Positions 51,683 to 61,560 of a stretch of DNA of 64,000 bases are shown here, in pieces. A program made the translations under genes and the position numbers. The notes below the pieces were generated by a model, which saw nothing but the letters and a program-made list of their open reading frames with translations, ran no database searches and was not told where the DNA came from. Source of the stretch: Fumia sp045121595 (GTDB lineage: Bacteria > Bacillota > Clostridia > Oscillospirales > Ruminococcaceae); assembly GCA_045121595.1 (NCBI GenBank), contig JBGVGI010000101.1, forward strand, positions 1 through 64,000. Reading direction: 5' to 3'. The stretch's first letter is position 1; every line of letters begins with the position of its first letter.

Positions 51683-52942
51683 TTAAGATTCAAAAGGCTT
51701 CGGAGCAATGGATTTTGCGAAAATATCACAGATGACGTCAGCATTTAAATATTCCTGCCAGTAGGAGAAGGCGGCACGTTGTTTTTTCATAATGCTTTCT
51801 TTGTTTATCCTACAAAGAGATTCCAGTACCCCTGTAAGCTTTTCAACAGTTATGTCAGAGGGCATAAGAATTCCGTTTTTGTTGTTTATAACGTCACTGA
51901 CACCGTCAACGTCGGTCGCAACGACGAAAATTCCGTTTGCCATAGCCTCCATCATGGCGGTTGGAACACTTTCGGAAGCGCTTACGCTGATAAATGCATC
52001 AACGTAGGTATCACGATAGAAATTGTAAATTTCTTCACGGCTTAATTTACCGAAGAATTTGTATCTGACACCTTCTTTGTTTCCGAGTTTTTCCTTAGCA
52101 TACTGCATAAGCTCGTTTTTGCCGCTTCCGTTTCCGATATGGTCCCATTCAATGCAACCAAAATTCACACGGCTTAAAGCGTCAACAAGGAATTTAAGAC
52201 GTTTGTCTTCTTCAATGGGACTGCAACTTACGATGCGGATGTAGTATTCTTCAAGAGGTGTTTTATCAAAAACCTCTCCGCCCTTTACACTTATGGGAGA
52301 AATTTTAAATTTAGAAAAATCGCAATCGGGTGTCGTGAAGTGCTCAAGATACATTTCTTTGCAACGTTCACTGTCAAAATAAATATCGTCTATCGACTGG
52401 TTTATAATATAGTTTAAGGTATCACGTCTGTGGTGGGTAATGGGGTCGTACATATTTGCATTATGGCAACGTGATACAACTCTTACGTTTTCGGAAAAAT
52501 GTTTAAGACAACAAAGTCCATAAACGTAATTATTGAGGTTTGCACTGTAAATTGTGAGAGGTTTTTCCTCCTCAAAGAAATCAAGGCCCTTTACGTATTC
52601 AAACATAATACGGCTTTCAACAAGTGCGTCAAGCAGTTCACTCTGATAATTTTTGTTCCAGACACCACGTTGTTCCGCCTGATATTTTTCATCTTTATAA
52701 CCTTCACTCAAAAGGCAAAGAAGCTTGTAAAACGTCTTTTTGAAGATACCTGTTTTTTCCGCAGGCCTTGAAAAGGTCACTTCCTTGGGAAGCGTACGGG
52801 TCATCATACGGTCGGTGTCGGTTGTAATTATATGAACGTTATAGTATTTTGTAAGATACTCGATTTCAGTTTCAAGATAGCTTTCCTGTGCACCGCACGG
52901 ATAATGTTCGGTGACAAGTAGTAAGTTTTGTTCTTTTGACAT
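51683..52942 (-). CDS. GT4-family glycosyltransferase
   Basis: A 419-residue GT-B enzyme. It starts NLLLVTEHYPCGAQESYLET, and the C-terminal donor-binding lobe has AFISVSASESVPTAMMEAMA (the E-x7-E motif) and ATDVDGVSDVINNKNGILMP. The donor and acceptor are unknown; its position before the initiating sugar transferase suggests a role in the same surface glycan. The start is ATG at 52942 behind GGAGGGG; an ATG at 52957 overlaps that site. A weaker promoter (TTTAAA-16-TATTAT) lies just upstream. Confidence 0.9.
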   Translation of the reverse strand: MSKEQNLLLVTEHYPCGAQESYLETEIEYLTKYYNVHIITTDTDRMMTRTLPKEVTFSRPAEKTGIFKKTFYKLLCLLSEGYKDEKYQAEQRGVWNKNYQSELLDALVESRIMFEYVKGLDFFEEEKPLTIYSANLNNYVYGLCCLKHFSENVRVVSRCHNANMYDPITHHRRDTLNYIINQSIDDIYFDSERCKEMYLEHFTTPDCDFSKFKISPISVKGGEVFDKTPLEEYYIRIVSCSPIEEDKRLKFLVDALSRVNFGCIEWDHIGNGSGKNELMQYAKEKLGNKEGVRYKFFGKLSREEIYNFYRDTYVDAFISVSASESVPTAMMEAMANGIFVVATDVDGVSDVINNKNGILMPSDITVEKLTGVLESLCRINKESIMKKQRAAFSYWQEYLNADVICDIFAKSIAPKPFES

Positions 52943-53009
52943 AAAATTCCCCTCCAATACTTAAATAATATCACATTTTAAGTGATTTTAAAAGGCGTTA
53001 ATGTTAATT

Positions 53010-56000
53010 TTACAATTTAATTTCCTTATCAAGATACAAAGAGTATATTATACACTCTTTTATACCTTTAGGAAATAGCTTGTCGAGGGTTCGTTTATAG
53101 AGTGTAAGCTGCTCTTTATATCTATTTTTAAGGATTTTCGGGTCGGATACCTTATCGGTTTTAAAATCGATAAGAACGCCTGAATCACCTTCTTTGATTA
53201 TGCAGTCGGCAATACCCTGGATGAGTATCTCGGCATCGCTTTCAAATCCAGCTTCCTTAGCGGGAATTGTATCAAATAACTTGTATTCTCTGAGCACACG
53301 GTCGGCTTTTAATATTCTTTCGGTAAGTGAAGAATTAAAGAAAGCTTCAAGTTTTTTGATATCCACTGCAGAAAATTCTTCTTCGGTAAGATAACCTGCA
53401 TCTTTTAAGCGTGAAAGCTCATCTGATGCATTTTCTTTTCCGTGAGTAAAGTCGGCAAACTGCAAAACTCTGTGGAAAATACTGCCTTTTTGTGCAGCTG
53501 AAAAACCTTCCTTCATCATAAATTTCGGAGATGACAGGAAAACTTCGGCATTTTCCTTATGAGTTATCTGGGTTACCGAAAGCTTTGCGGGGATTTCAGT
53601 TTCTGCTTTATAAGGATATTCGTAGTAAATTTTATTTTTAAGGTTTTCAAGAATTACGGGGTCTGCCTTTGCTTTTTTTGTCTTTTTGACGATGGTAACG
53701 TCAACTTCGTCGGCAGGGGTCAGAATTTCAAAGTTTGCCCCTTTCTTTCTTGCAGATACTACCCCATATTTTTCACGTATCGAGGAAAAGGATTCAAGGG
53801 TCATAAGGCTTAATAAAATCCAGTCCGAATAGCTTAAACATTTCAAAGCAACGTAAGGCGCTATATCACCGTTACTGTCAAGCATAAATTCAAGTCTTTG
53901 CGAGAGCTTGTTGCCTAAATTTTCTTCAGTAATATTGATAATAAGCTTTTCTTTTGCACGGGTAAGTGCCACGTATAAAAGACGCATTTCCTCACAAAGG
54001 AGACACTGCTTTTCATAAATTTTTATAGCGGTTTCAGGTACAGTGGGGTATTTCAAGAGTTTTTCTCTGTCGATAAAGGAAAAGCCAAGTCCGAGTCGCG
54101 GATTGAAGGAAGTGGAGTCCTGAATATCCATAAAATTATGCTTTTTGGAACAGTTTGCCACGAATACAATCGGGAATTCAAGTCCCTTTGATTTGTGTAT
54201 AGTCATAATTTTTACAGCCTGAGACGACTGAATTGCAGGGGTAGCCACCTTGAAATCGCTTTCGGTTTCAATAAGCTTGTCGATATAGATGATGAAGTTT
54301 GAAAGCTCGTTGTTACCGAGTGCTTCAAAGTCAAGAGCGTATTTTAAAAGAAGCTTTAAGTTTGCTTCACGCACTGAAGCACCTTTCATACCCGATACAA
54401 CCTCGATAAAGTCGGTGGTGTCATAGATGTACTGAATAAGCTTCTGTACAGACATAACAGCACTTTTTTCGCGGAGTTTGCGGAAGGTTTTTATAAAGCT
54501 TTTAGCTTTTTTATTAGTACGTTCCGATTCTGCCAGAAGTGAAGAATAAAGGCTTTTGTGCGGATTATAGACGAAAAGTGACGCGAGTTCGTCACACGTG
54601 AAAGAAAACATCGGCGAGAGCAAAACTGCCGCCATTTCAATATCGGACATTGGATTGTCAAGCACCTTTAAAAGGCTTATCATAACCGATACTTCTCTTG
54701 ATTCAAAGTAACCCGTACTTGAGTCAATGTCGGAACTGATACCTTCTTCTTCAAGTGCTTTTGCAAGGTAAGTGGCAACGTCAGTCTTGGTACTTCTTAA
54801 AAGTACCGCAAAGTCCTCACCACGGCAGGGCCTTAATACGCCGTTTTCTGTGACGGGGTATTTGTCGCGTATCATCTTTGCAATTTGTTTTGCAGTTTCG
54901 GTAGCTTCAAGCAAGGCTTTGTGGGTGTCCGTACTGTCTTCCGAAACGTCAATAAGCTGTAAAGCCGCCTGACATTCAGAAATTTCGGGATAAGTTGCAC
55001 CGAAATAGAGTTTTTCTTCATCGTTGTAATTAACGTCGCCAAGCTCCTCACTCATAAGCGGAGTGAAAACAGAGTTTATAAAATCTGTGACGCCTTCTCT
55101 GCTTCGGAAGTTTTTAGAAAGCATAATTGAAGCGGGAAACTCACCGTTTTTAACAGGGGCAAAAGAGTCCTTTTTGCTTTTGAAAACTTCAGGGTCGGCA
55201 TTTCTGAAACGGTAAATACTTTGTTTCAAGTCACCTACGAAGAAAAGGTTACTGTTGTTTTTTGAAATACATCTGAAAATCAAATCCTGTAAGGGGTTTG
55301 TATCCTGATATTCGTCGAGAAGTATTTCCTCAAACTGCATTGAAATATTTTTTGCAAATTCGGTGGGGTTTCCGTCACCGTCTGACACGAGTTTTAAAGT
55401 AAGATATGCAAAATCTGAGAAGTCACCGATATTAAGCTCTGTTTTTTCTTCCTCGAGTTTAATATAAAAGCTTTTGATAACGTCGGCGAAAGCTTCAACT
55501 ATAACAGACTGCACTGCCATATCCGAAATATAGTTTTCTTCGGTACAACAGATAAGCTTCTGCAAAGCTTCAATTTCTGATTTAAGCATTCTGCGAAGCT
55601 TTGTAAAGCGGTCTTTGAGCTCGGGGGGACAGTCCTTTGCACTACTGAGCCTTGCGAATTTAAAGGTTGCGAGAACGCCGTATACGTCGTTCCAGCTTCC
55701 GTTTATACACGCCGCTTTAAGACGGTCAATTTCTTCACCGTCTGAGACACATGCGGGCATATAAGCTTTATCAAGGTAGGTATCTGCCTTGATAAAAAAT
55801 ATCATTCTGTCTAAAAGTTGTTCGCAGAATTCTGCACCCTCACGGATTTTTGTTAAGACAGTTTGTCCCCATACGGTTTCGGATAAGGGTGTATTGCTTT
55901 TGTAAAGGGAAACCATATCGTCAAGCCATCCGAGTGGGAATGGTAAAGACCTTATTTTATTGTAAATCATAAGGACTTTCTTTTTGAGCTCGTCGTCGTT

Positions 56001-56495
56001 CTGTGCTCCGAAATGGTCAATAAGCTTTAAGAATTTTTCGTCTTTTGAAGCGTATTTTTCTTCTAAAACTTCATCAATAACTTCGGATTTTATCTGTATA
56101 AGCAGAGAATCGTCGGCAACTCGCAAGGAGGGAGAGATACCTAAAATTTCAAAGTTTTCCTTTACGATGCAAGAGAAAAAAGAGTCAATGGTGCAAATCT
56201 GCGCCTGTTCTAAAAGTAAAATCTGGTGTTGTAAAAAGGTATCGGAAGGATTATTTTCAAGAAGCTCACGAAGTCTTTTTGAAACCCTTTCACGCATTTC
56301 CGATGCCGCCGCTTTTGTAAAGGTAACGACCAAGAATTTATCGGCGTCAACGGGGTTTTCTTTATCGGTGATTTTCTTTATAAGACGTTCAACCAGTACG
56401 GCGGTTTTACCGCTTCCTGCTGCTGCGGATACAAGCAGACTGCCACCTGACGTGTTTATAGCACTGAGCTGTTCGTCCGTCCAGTTTCTTGCCAT
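53010..56495 (-). CDS. addA: ATP-dependent helicase/nuclease subunit A
   Basis: An 1161-residue AddA, the UvrD-like helicase with C-terminal RecB-type nuclease, part of the AddAB complex for double-strand-break end processing. Walker A is SAAAGSGKTAVLVERL near residue 20; motif II reads LLDEYQDTN; motif VI is LYVALTRAKEKL. The nuclease motif is VLIDFKTDKV near the C-terminus. It follows addB by 15 bases, the usual order. Confidence 0.97.
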   Translation of the reverse strand: MARNWTDEQLSAINTSGGSLLVSAAAGSGKTAVLVERLIKKITDKENPVDADKFLVVTFTKAAASEMRERVSKRLRELLENNPSDTFLQHQILLLEQAQICTIDSFFSCIVKENFEILGISPSLRVADDSLLIQIKSEVIDEVLEEKYASKDEKFLKLIDHFGAQNDDELKKKVLMIYNKIRSLPFPLGWLDDMVSLYKSNTPLSETVWGQTVLTKIREGAEFCEQLLDRMIFFIKADTYLDKAYMPACVSDGEEIDRLKAACINGSWNDVYGVLATFKFARLSSAKDCPPELKDRFTKLRRMLKSEIEALQKLICCTEENYISDMAVQSVIVEAFADVIKSFYIKLEEEKTELNIGDFSDFAYLTLKLVSDGDGNPTEFAKNISMQFEEILLDEYQDTNPLQDLIFRCISKNNSNLFFVGDLKQSIYRFRNADPEVFKSKKDSFAPVKNGEFPASIMLSKNFRSREGVTDFINSVFTPLMSEELGDVNYNDEEKLYFGATYPEISECQAALQLIDVSEDSTDTHKALLEATETAKQIAKMIRDKYPVTENGVLRPCRGEDFAVLLRSTKTDVATYLAKALEEEGISSDIDSSTGYFESREVSVMISLLKVLDNPMSDIEMAAVLLSPMFSFTCDELASLFVYNPHKSLYSSLLAESERTNKKAKSFIKTFRKLREKSAVMSVQKLIQYIYDTTDFIEVVSGMKGASVREANLKLLLKYALDFEALGNNELSNFIIYIDKLIETESDFKVATPAIQSSQAVKIMTIHKSKGLEFPIVFVANCSKKHNFMDIQDSTSFNPRLGLGFSFIDREKLLKYPTVPETAIKIYEKQCLLCEEMRLLYVALTRAKEKLIINITEENLGNKLSQRLEFMLDSNGDIAPYVALKCLSYSDWILLSLMTLESFSSIREKYGVVSARKKGANFEILTPADEVDVTIVKKTKKAKADPVILENLKNKIYYEYPYKAETEIPAKLSVTQITHKENAEVFLSSPKFMMKEGFSAAQKGSIFHRVLQFADFTHGKENASDELSRLKDAGYLTEEEFSAVDIKKLEAFFNSSLTERILKADRVLREYKLFDTIPAKEAGFESDAEILIQGIADCIIKEGDSGVLIDFKTDKVSDPKILKNRYKEQLTLYKRTLDKLFPKGIKECIIYSLYLDKEIKL

Positions 56496-56510
56496 AATGA
56501 GCTCCTTTCT

Positions 56511-59500
56511 TTAGTTTTGTGTAATGTCTTCAAGCGTTTTCGGTTCAACCTGTCTGCAAGGTTCTTTTGATTCCCTGCCACAGATACCCTTGTAACTGCA
56601 GTAAGAACAAGGGGGATTCATACCCGTCTGTACGGGGTCGGGAGCAATATTTCCGCTAAGGAGGTTATCACCCATCTCACGTACTAAGTTTTTGGTGTAA
56701 TTTTCAATTGCTTCGAATTGTTCAAGAGTAATAAGAAGCTTACCTTTAAGTCCTCCTGACGATTTTGATACGGGCAGGAATTTGCCTTTGAGGTCTTTTT
56801 CCATCGCAACGAGCACTTTTTCGTCATTGAGCAAAATTCCGTTCATAACAAAGGATTTTTGTTTTGTGGCATTTACCTTTTCTTCATCTGCTTCGCGTGA
56901 AAGTGAGGGCTTTGGATTGCCTGCGGGCATATAAAGAATTCCTGCGGGGGTTATATTTTTGTATTTATCGTTATTGGTGCGCCAGATTGCAAAAAGGTAT
57001 AAAAGCATCTGCAGATTAAGACCCATCGCCATCTGACTGATGTCGAAGGATTTTCCGCCTGATTTATAGTCGATGATGCGGACGAAATTATCATCTTCAA
57101 GTTTGCACATATCGACACGGTCGATTTTTCCTGTTACGAGAACCTTGTTATTTTCGTCGACGGAAACAGAAATCGGAGTAATCTCCCCACCTTCACGGAT
57201 AGCTTCTTCAAGACCTGTAATTTTAAACTCGGTCTGTGAAAATTCATCTTTAAGAGAGGTGAAAATATTGTGCAGAGTATAACGGAGTTTGCGGTAGAAA
57301 TAGAGGAATTTCTGTGATTTCTCGGTTTCACCGCCCATAACACGTGCCAAATATTCATCAAGATACCCGTCAACGTAGGTTTTTATTTCTTCGTCGGAAA
57401 TTTCCGTTATATTATAGTTTTTAAGAATGTTGTCAAGGATATAGTGTATAATATTTCCGCGACTTAACGGATTTAACTCTGCTTTCCCGGGGGCATAAAG
57501 ACCTAACCCGTAACTTAAAAAATGCTGGAACGGGCAGGTGTAATATTTCTCCACCTGAGAGGGAGAGAGTTTATTGGTTCTTAATTTTAAGTTTTTAAAT
57601 TTCTCCGTTTCTTTTACAGAAAATCGCATCGGTTTATAACTGCTCAGAGAAACTTTTTCAGTAAGGCGTTTTTTTCTTATCAGTGGACGGTTAAAAAGTT
57701 CCGCACAAAGAGAACGGTTTGTCAGAATAAGCTCGTCTTTAAAGATTTTTTCGAGTTTTCTCAGTTTTACCTTGTAGGCGTTTTCAGTTTTGAAAAGTTC
57801 TTTTACAGTTGCGTAAAATACAGCGTCGTTTCCTTCTGCGTCAGCACCCGTTTTGGCGGCGTGATGAAAAACTGTGTCAAGATTATGGCAAAAATAAGAG
57901 CGGTCGATATTTTTTCTGTAAATGACGGGCGTATCAGGGAAAACCTTTTTAAAGCCTGAAATGATTACAGAGGGGTATTTTTCACTGCCACCTACGTCAC
58001 CGAAAGGATAGGTGATTATAAGCTTTTCGGAAGCGGAAGTTAGTGCTTTATAGGCTATAAAACGCTCGTCAATAAGCTTTTGTGATGCAAGGTTATAGAT
58101 TTCAAGTCCGCTTTCGTTTAAAGCCTTTCTTTCGTTGTCGGTAATCATTCCGCCAGAGGAAGGAACGTGAGGGAAAACTTTATCGTTTGCACCGATTATT
58201 ATTGTAGCGCGTTTTTCGTTTACACGTACTCTTTCGGCACTGCCGATAAGAACGCTGTCAAGTGTTTGCGGACGGTGCGAGAGGTTGTATCCTGCGGCGC
58301 TTAAATTCAACATTTCCTTATATTCTTTGAAGTTTAATTTTTTGTCGGAGAAGGAAATTTCGAGGGCGTCCAGAATTTCCATAAGCACGTCCCAGACACG
58401 TTTTTCGTCTTCGGCAACTATAACGTCTTTTGTGTTTTTTATTCTTTCGGAGATAACAGAGGGCAAGGAAAGTTCGGTTAAAGAGTTATATACGGCTTTT
58501 CCGACAGAACCTGTTTCTTCTGCGACTTTTTTGAAGCTTTCTATAAGTCTTACGCAGAATTTACGCACCTTTTCTGCATTTCTGAGTGAGGCTTTTTCGC
58601 GTACTGACATCTCAAATTCGGAAAATCCCGAAGGGTTTAAGGTGAATTCGTTTTTAAAAGAATCTTTGTCGATGCTCCATACGTAGATGTATTTTTCAAA
58701 GTCGTTAATCTGGGTAAGGTTAAATGACGTAAGTCCGCACTTGAGTAAGGGTAAGAGTTCTTTTTTGCTCATACCCGTGATAACGGCACCCAGAAGATGA
58801 TTTACAAATCTTATAAGTGGCATACTGTCCACTTTATCGGGGTTGTCAAAGAAAAAGGGAATATCATATTTTTCAAAAACCGATTCGATGATATAGCCAT
58901 AATCCGAAAGGTTTCTTCCGATTACAACGATATCCTCAAAACGATAATTTTCTTTTTTTACAAGTTCGAGAATTTTTGAAGCTACGAATTCGGTTTCGTC
59001 AAATTCGTTTAAAAGACCAAAACAGGAAACAACACGGTTTTCACCCTCAAAAGGTGTTGGGTTGTGTTTTAAAACCTCGTTGCCGAAATGGGTGAGAGCT
59101 TCATTTTTAAAGCGGACGGGGGTATCAAGTGTCACAGGGGGCAACACTTTGCATTCCGCTTTATATGCTAAAGCTTTTATCGATTTTTCGGCATCCTTTA
59201 AAACGTCAAAAATGCCGTATTCTTCATAATATGCGGGTATGCATAGGGAGATGTTTACCATATTTGCCTGTTTTAAAGCATGAAAAATAATCTGCTTCTG
59301 GATACCTGTGAAGTTTGAAAACTCATCAAGATATACGTCACAGTTATTGAAATATCCGTTTTCTGCAATAAGTTTTCTTGCACGGTTTAAAATATCAGAA
59401 GGGTCAGAGAATTTTTGTGTCAGTAAAGCATCATAGCAACCGAAAATGAGAGAGAAATCTGAAAGCTTGTCCTTTAAAACGCCGTTTTCAGTTTCTTCAG

Positions 59501-59915
59501 CCTGAGCTTTTAAGGTTTCGTAATTTATACCTGCGTTTTTTAATTCTTTCAATACGTTAAGCATTGAGAGAATAAAATCGGGATTTATGTAGTTTTTGTT
59601 ATAAAGGGCGAGATTTTCTTTGCACACTTTAAGCGCTTCGCGCATTGCAAGAATTTCTATAGTTTCCGAAGCGTAGTTACCCGCAACACCTCCGTAGAGC
59701 CTGAAAACGTCGTCACAGAGACGGTTAAAACTCAAAACTTTTACGTTTTGTGATTTCTCTGTGCCGAGCAGGTTATAATACTCCCTTTCGGATTCAAATA
59801 AAAACTGTTCGGGGACGATTAAAATTATCTGTTTTTCGTTTGCTGAATTTTTGATTTCGTTCTGTATAAAAGTTGATTTACCGGTGCCTGAGGCACCTTT
59901 TATAAAGCGTAGCAC
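56511..59915 (-). CDS. addB: ATP-dependent helicase/deoxyribonuclease subunit B
   Basis: An 1134-residue AddB. The N-terminal Walker A is KGASGTGKST; the C-terminal nuclease has VRIIDYKSGGK. The iron-sulfur cysteines are YYTCPFQHFLSYG and later PCSYCSYKGICG, typical of AddB. The start is GTG at 59915 behind AAAGGGGGAG. It pairs with AddA in recombination repair. Confidence 0.96.
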   Translation of the reverse strand: MLRFIKGASGTGKSTFIQNEIKNSANEKQIILIVPEQFLFESEREYYNLLGTEKSQNVKVLSFNRLCDDVFRLYGGVAGNYASETIEILAMREALKVCKENLALYNKNYINPDFILSMLNVLKELKNAGINYETLKAQAEETENGVLKDKLSDFSLIFGCYDALLTQKFSDPSDILNRARKLIAENGYFNNCDVYLDEFSNFTGIQKQIIFHALKQANMVNISLCIPAYYEEYGIFDVLKDAEKSIKALAYKAECKVLPPVTLDTPVRFKNEALTHFGNEVLKHNPTPFEGENRVVSCFGLLNEFDETEFVASKILELVKKENYRFEDIVVIGRNLSDYGYIIESVFEKYDIPFFFDNPDKVDSMPLIRFVNHLLGAVITGMSKKELLPLLKCGLTSFNLTQINDFEKYIYVWSIDKDSFKNEFTLNPSGFSEFEMSVREKASLRNAEKVRKFCVRLIESFKKVAEETGSVGKAVYNSLTELSLPSVISERIKNTKDVIVAEDEKRVWDVLMEILDALEISFSDKKLNFKEYKEMLNLSAAGYNLSHRPQTLDSVLIGSAERVRVNEKRATIIIGANDKVFPHVPSSGGMITDNERKALNESGLEIYNLASQKLIDERFIAYKALTSASEKLIITYPFGDVGGSEKYPSVIISGFKKVFPDTPVIYRKNIDRSYFCHNLDTVFHHAAKTGADAEGNDAVFYATVKELFKTENAYKVKLRKLEKIFKDELILTNRSLCAELFNRPLIRKKRLTEKVSLSSYKPMRFSVKETEKFKNLKLRTNKLSPSQVEKYYTCPFQHFLSYGLGLYAPGKAELNPLSRGNIIHYILDNILKNYNITEISDEEIKTYVDGYLDEYLARVMGGETEKSQKFLYFYRKLRYTLHNIFTSLKDEFSQTEFKITGLEEAIREGGEITPISVSVDENNKVLVTGKIDRVDMCKLEDDNFVRIIDYKSGGKSFDISQMAMGLNLQMLLYLFAIWRTNNDKYKNITPAGILYMPAGNPKPSLSREADEEKVNATKQKSFVMNGILLNDEKVLVAMEKDLKGKFLPVSKSSGGLKGKLLITLEQFEAIENYTKNLVREMGDNLLSGNIAPDPVQTGMNPPCSYCSYKGICGRESKEPCRQVEPKTLEDITQN

Positions 59916-59985
59916 ATTTTCTCCCCCTTTAAAAAGATTTATATAATTATATTATACATTTTCTTGTGTTTAATAGCAAGTAAAA

Positions 59986-60012
59986 AAGTCTTTTTGACTA
60001 GCAAAAAGACTT
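59986..60012 (-). terminator. Terminator overlapping the end of spoIIR
   Basis: AAGTCTTTTTG pairs with CAAAAAGACTT (59986-59996 with 60002-60012), followed on the minus strand by six T. The spoIIR stop codon lies in the loop. Confidence 0.8.
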
Positions 60013-60591
60013 AAATTTTTCTATTAGTTCCACAAGCAGAAATTTAACTTCGTACCGTGGCGCGGATTCTATTATTTTTATTTCTTCATCGGTAAGGGTA
60101 TCAAGGCTGTCGGATGCCGCAGGAATACAGAGCGCAGGATATAAAACACACCACCAGTTTTTGCCTTTACCTTCGCCGATAATAACTCTTACGGCATCGT
60201 AATTCCCTGCGGGAAGTGTAAAATTATCGTAAACTCTCGTGTCAAAAAACATATTTGTAAATTCGGCTTTCGCGGTGGGTTTAAGGCCGTTGTTTAAAAG
60301 CTCGTCATTTGCGAGTTTTTCGATTTTTTCAAGATTTCCTAACGCTTTTTCTTTTGCGGACAGAATACCTTCATCGGTATAAAAAAGCTCGTCACTTTCT
60401 TTTAAAATGCGGTCCCTGATTTTAAGTTTTACCGACTGGTCTGAGTCTGTATCGGAGGCGGCGATTATATGAAGCCTTAATACCTTATCCCGTATGTTGT
60501 CACATGTGGCGGAAAACTCGGAAAAACTATCGAGAAAGAAAGCAAAAGTCATAAATAACATAAATACTGCTAACGTTTTATATTGTCGCAT
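59998..60591 (-). CDS. spoIIR: Stage II sporulation protein R
   Basis: A 197-residue SpoIIR, the forespore-secreted signal that activates SpoIIGA processing of pro-sigma-E. It has an N-terminal membrane/signal segment (TLAVFMLFMTFAFFLDSF), then LRLHIIAASDTDSDQSVKLK, which matches the conserved FRLHVIANSDSxxDQxLKLK pattern, and NWWCVLYPALC in the C-terminal part. The start is taken as ATG at 60591; the ATG at 60603 lies inside the hairpin and overlaps the AAAGGA site. In Bacillus it is a sigma-F gene. Confidence 0.93.
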   Translation of the reverse strand: MRQYKTLAVFMLFMTFAFFLDSFSEFSATCDNIRDKVLRLHIIAASDTDSDQSVKLKIRDRILKESDELFYTDEGILSAKEKALGNLEKIEKLANDELLNNGLKPTAKAEFTNMFFDTRVYDNFTLPAGNYDAVRVIIGEGKGKNWWCVLYPALCIPAASDSLDTLTDEEIKIIESAPRYEVKFLLVELIEKFKSFC

Positions 60592-60597
60592 AAAAAA

Positions 60598-60625
60598 GTC
60601 CATCCTTTCGTAAAAAAGGATGGAC
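60598..60625 (-). promoter_or_regulatory. Terminator-like hairpin embedding the spoIIR ribosome-binding site
   Basis: On the minus strand GTCCATCCTTT (60625-60615) pairs perfectly with AAAGGATGGAC (60608-60598), loop 6 bases, immediately followed by six T and then the spoIIR ATG. The 3' arm contains the AAAGGA ribosome-binding site. It is both an intrinsic terminator for ispE and a potential translation block for readthrough messages. Confidence 0.7.
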
Positions 60626-60642
60626 CGTTTTTTAAAAAATAA

Positions 60643-61518
60643 TCATTCTTCCTCTATAATTTTTACTCCGTAAGGGATAGGTTCTGCCATAAAGGAGTAA
60701 AAATCGTCTTTAAATCTTGCTTTTGCGGATAAAGCGAGGATAAGTGAATGGAAAACTCCGAAAACTGCGGCACCGCTTCCCGTCATCATAGCTTTGTCGG
60801 CACCGTATTCCAAAAGCTTTTCTTCGATTTGCCTGATTTCGTCAAGGGGAGCTACTTCCTCTAAAACGTTATGCATATTTTCACAGAAAGAGAAAACGTC
60901 TTCGCTTTCAATTGCCGAGATGAGTTTTTCGTTGTCGGGGTGTTTTTTTGCACCCAGTTCGTCAAATGCCTTATAGGCTTCTTTGGTGCTTATTCCTTTG
61001 CCTTTCGGCATAACTACCACGAAACGCAAAAAGCTTATAAAGGGCAATTCTTCTAAAATTTCACCTATGCCGCTAACCCTTACACTTCCGCCTTTTATGC
61101 AAAAAGGCACGTCTGCACCGACTAAAACTCCGATATCCTGCATTTCTTTTAAGGAAAGGTTAGTTTCAAAAAGTCTGTCAAGGCCGACGATTACCGCCGC
61201 GGCGTCAGCACTTCCGCCACCCATACCTGCTTCGGAGGGAATATTTTTCTTAATAAAAATATCAACGCCTTTTTTAATACCCGTTTTTTCAAAAAAATAC
61301 GATGCGGCTTTGTAAGCCGTATTTTTTGAGTCCGTGGGCACATAAGGGTTATCGGAAGAAATAAAAATACCACTGTCTTTTTTTGAAAGAGTTATTTCGT
61401 CGAAAATATCAACACTCTGGAAAATAGAGTCAAGCAAGTGGTATCCGTCGTTTCTTGTTCCCGTTATGTCGAGTGAAAGATTAAGTTTAGCGGCAGCTTT
61501 AAGTATAATTTTTTCCAT
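60643..61518 (-). CDS. ispE: 4-diphosphocytidyl-2-C-methyl-D-erythritol kinase
   Basis: A 291-residue GHMP kinase of the non-mevalonate isoprenoid pathway. The ATP motif is PSEAGMGGGSADAAAV (about residues 90-105), with the N-terminal AKLNLSLDITGTRNDGYH and the C-terminal MTGSGAAVFG. Its neighbour spoIIR is a common association in Clostridia. Confidence 0.97.
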   Translation of the reverse strand: MEKIILKAAAKLNLSLDITGTRNDGYHLLDSIFQSVDIFDEITLSKKDSGIFISSDNPYVPTDSKNTAYKAASYFFEKTGIKKGVDIFIKKNIPSEAGMGGGSADAAAVIVGLDRLFETNLSLKEMQDIGVLVGADVPFCIKGGSVRVSGIGEILEELPFISFLRFVVVMPKGKGISTKEAYKAFDELGAKKHPDNEKLISAIESEDVFSFCENMHNVLEEVAPLDEIRQIEEKLLEYGADKAMMTGSGAAVFGVFHSLILALSAKARFKDDFYSFMAEPIPYGVKIIEEE

Positions 61519-61534
61519 AAATACCTCTTTTGAA

Positions 61535-61560
61535 AAAAAGCGGACAGAAGTCCGCTTTTT
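61535..61560 (-). terminator. Terminator after the aminotransferase gene
   Basis: AAAAAGCGGAC (61535-61545) pairs with GTCCGCTTTTT (61550-61560), loop AGAA, T-run on the minus strand; it begins at the stop codon of the aminotransferase. Confidence 0.88.
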
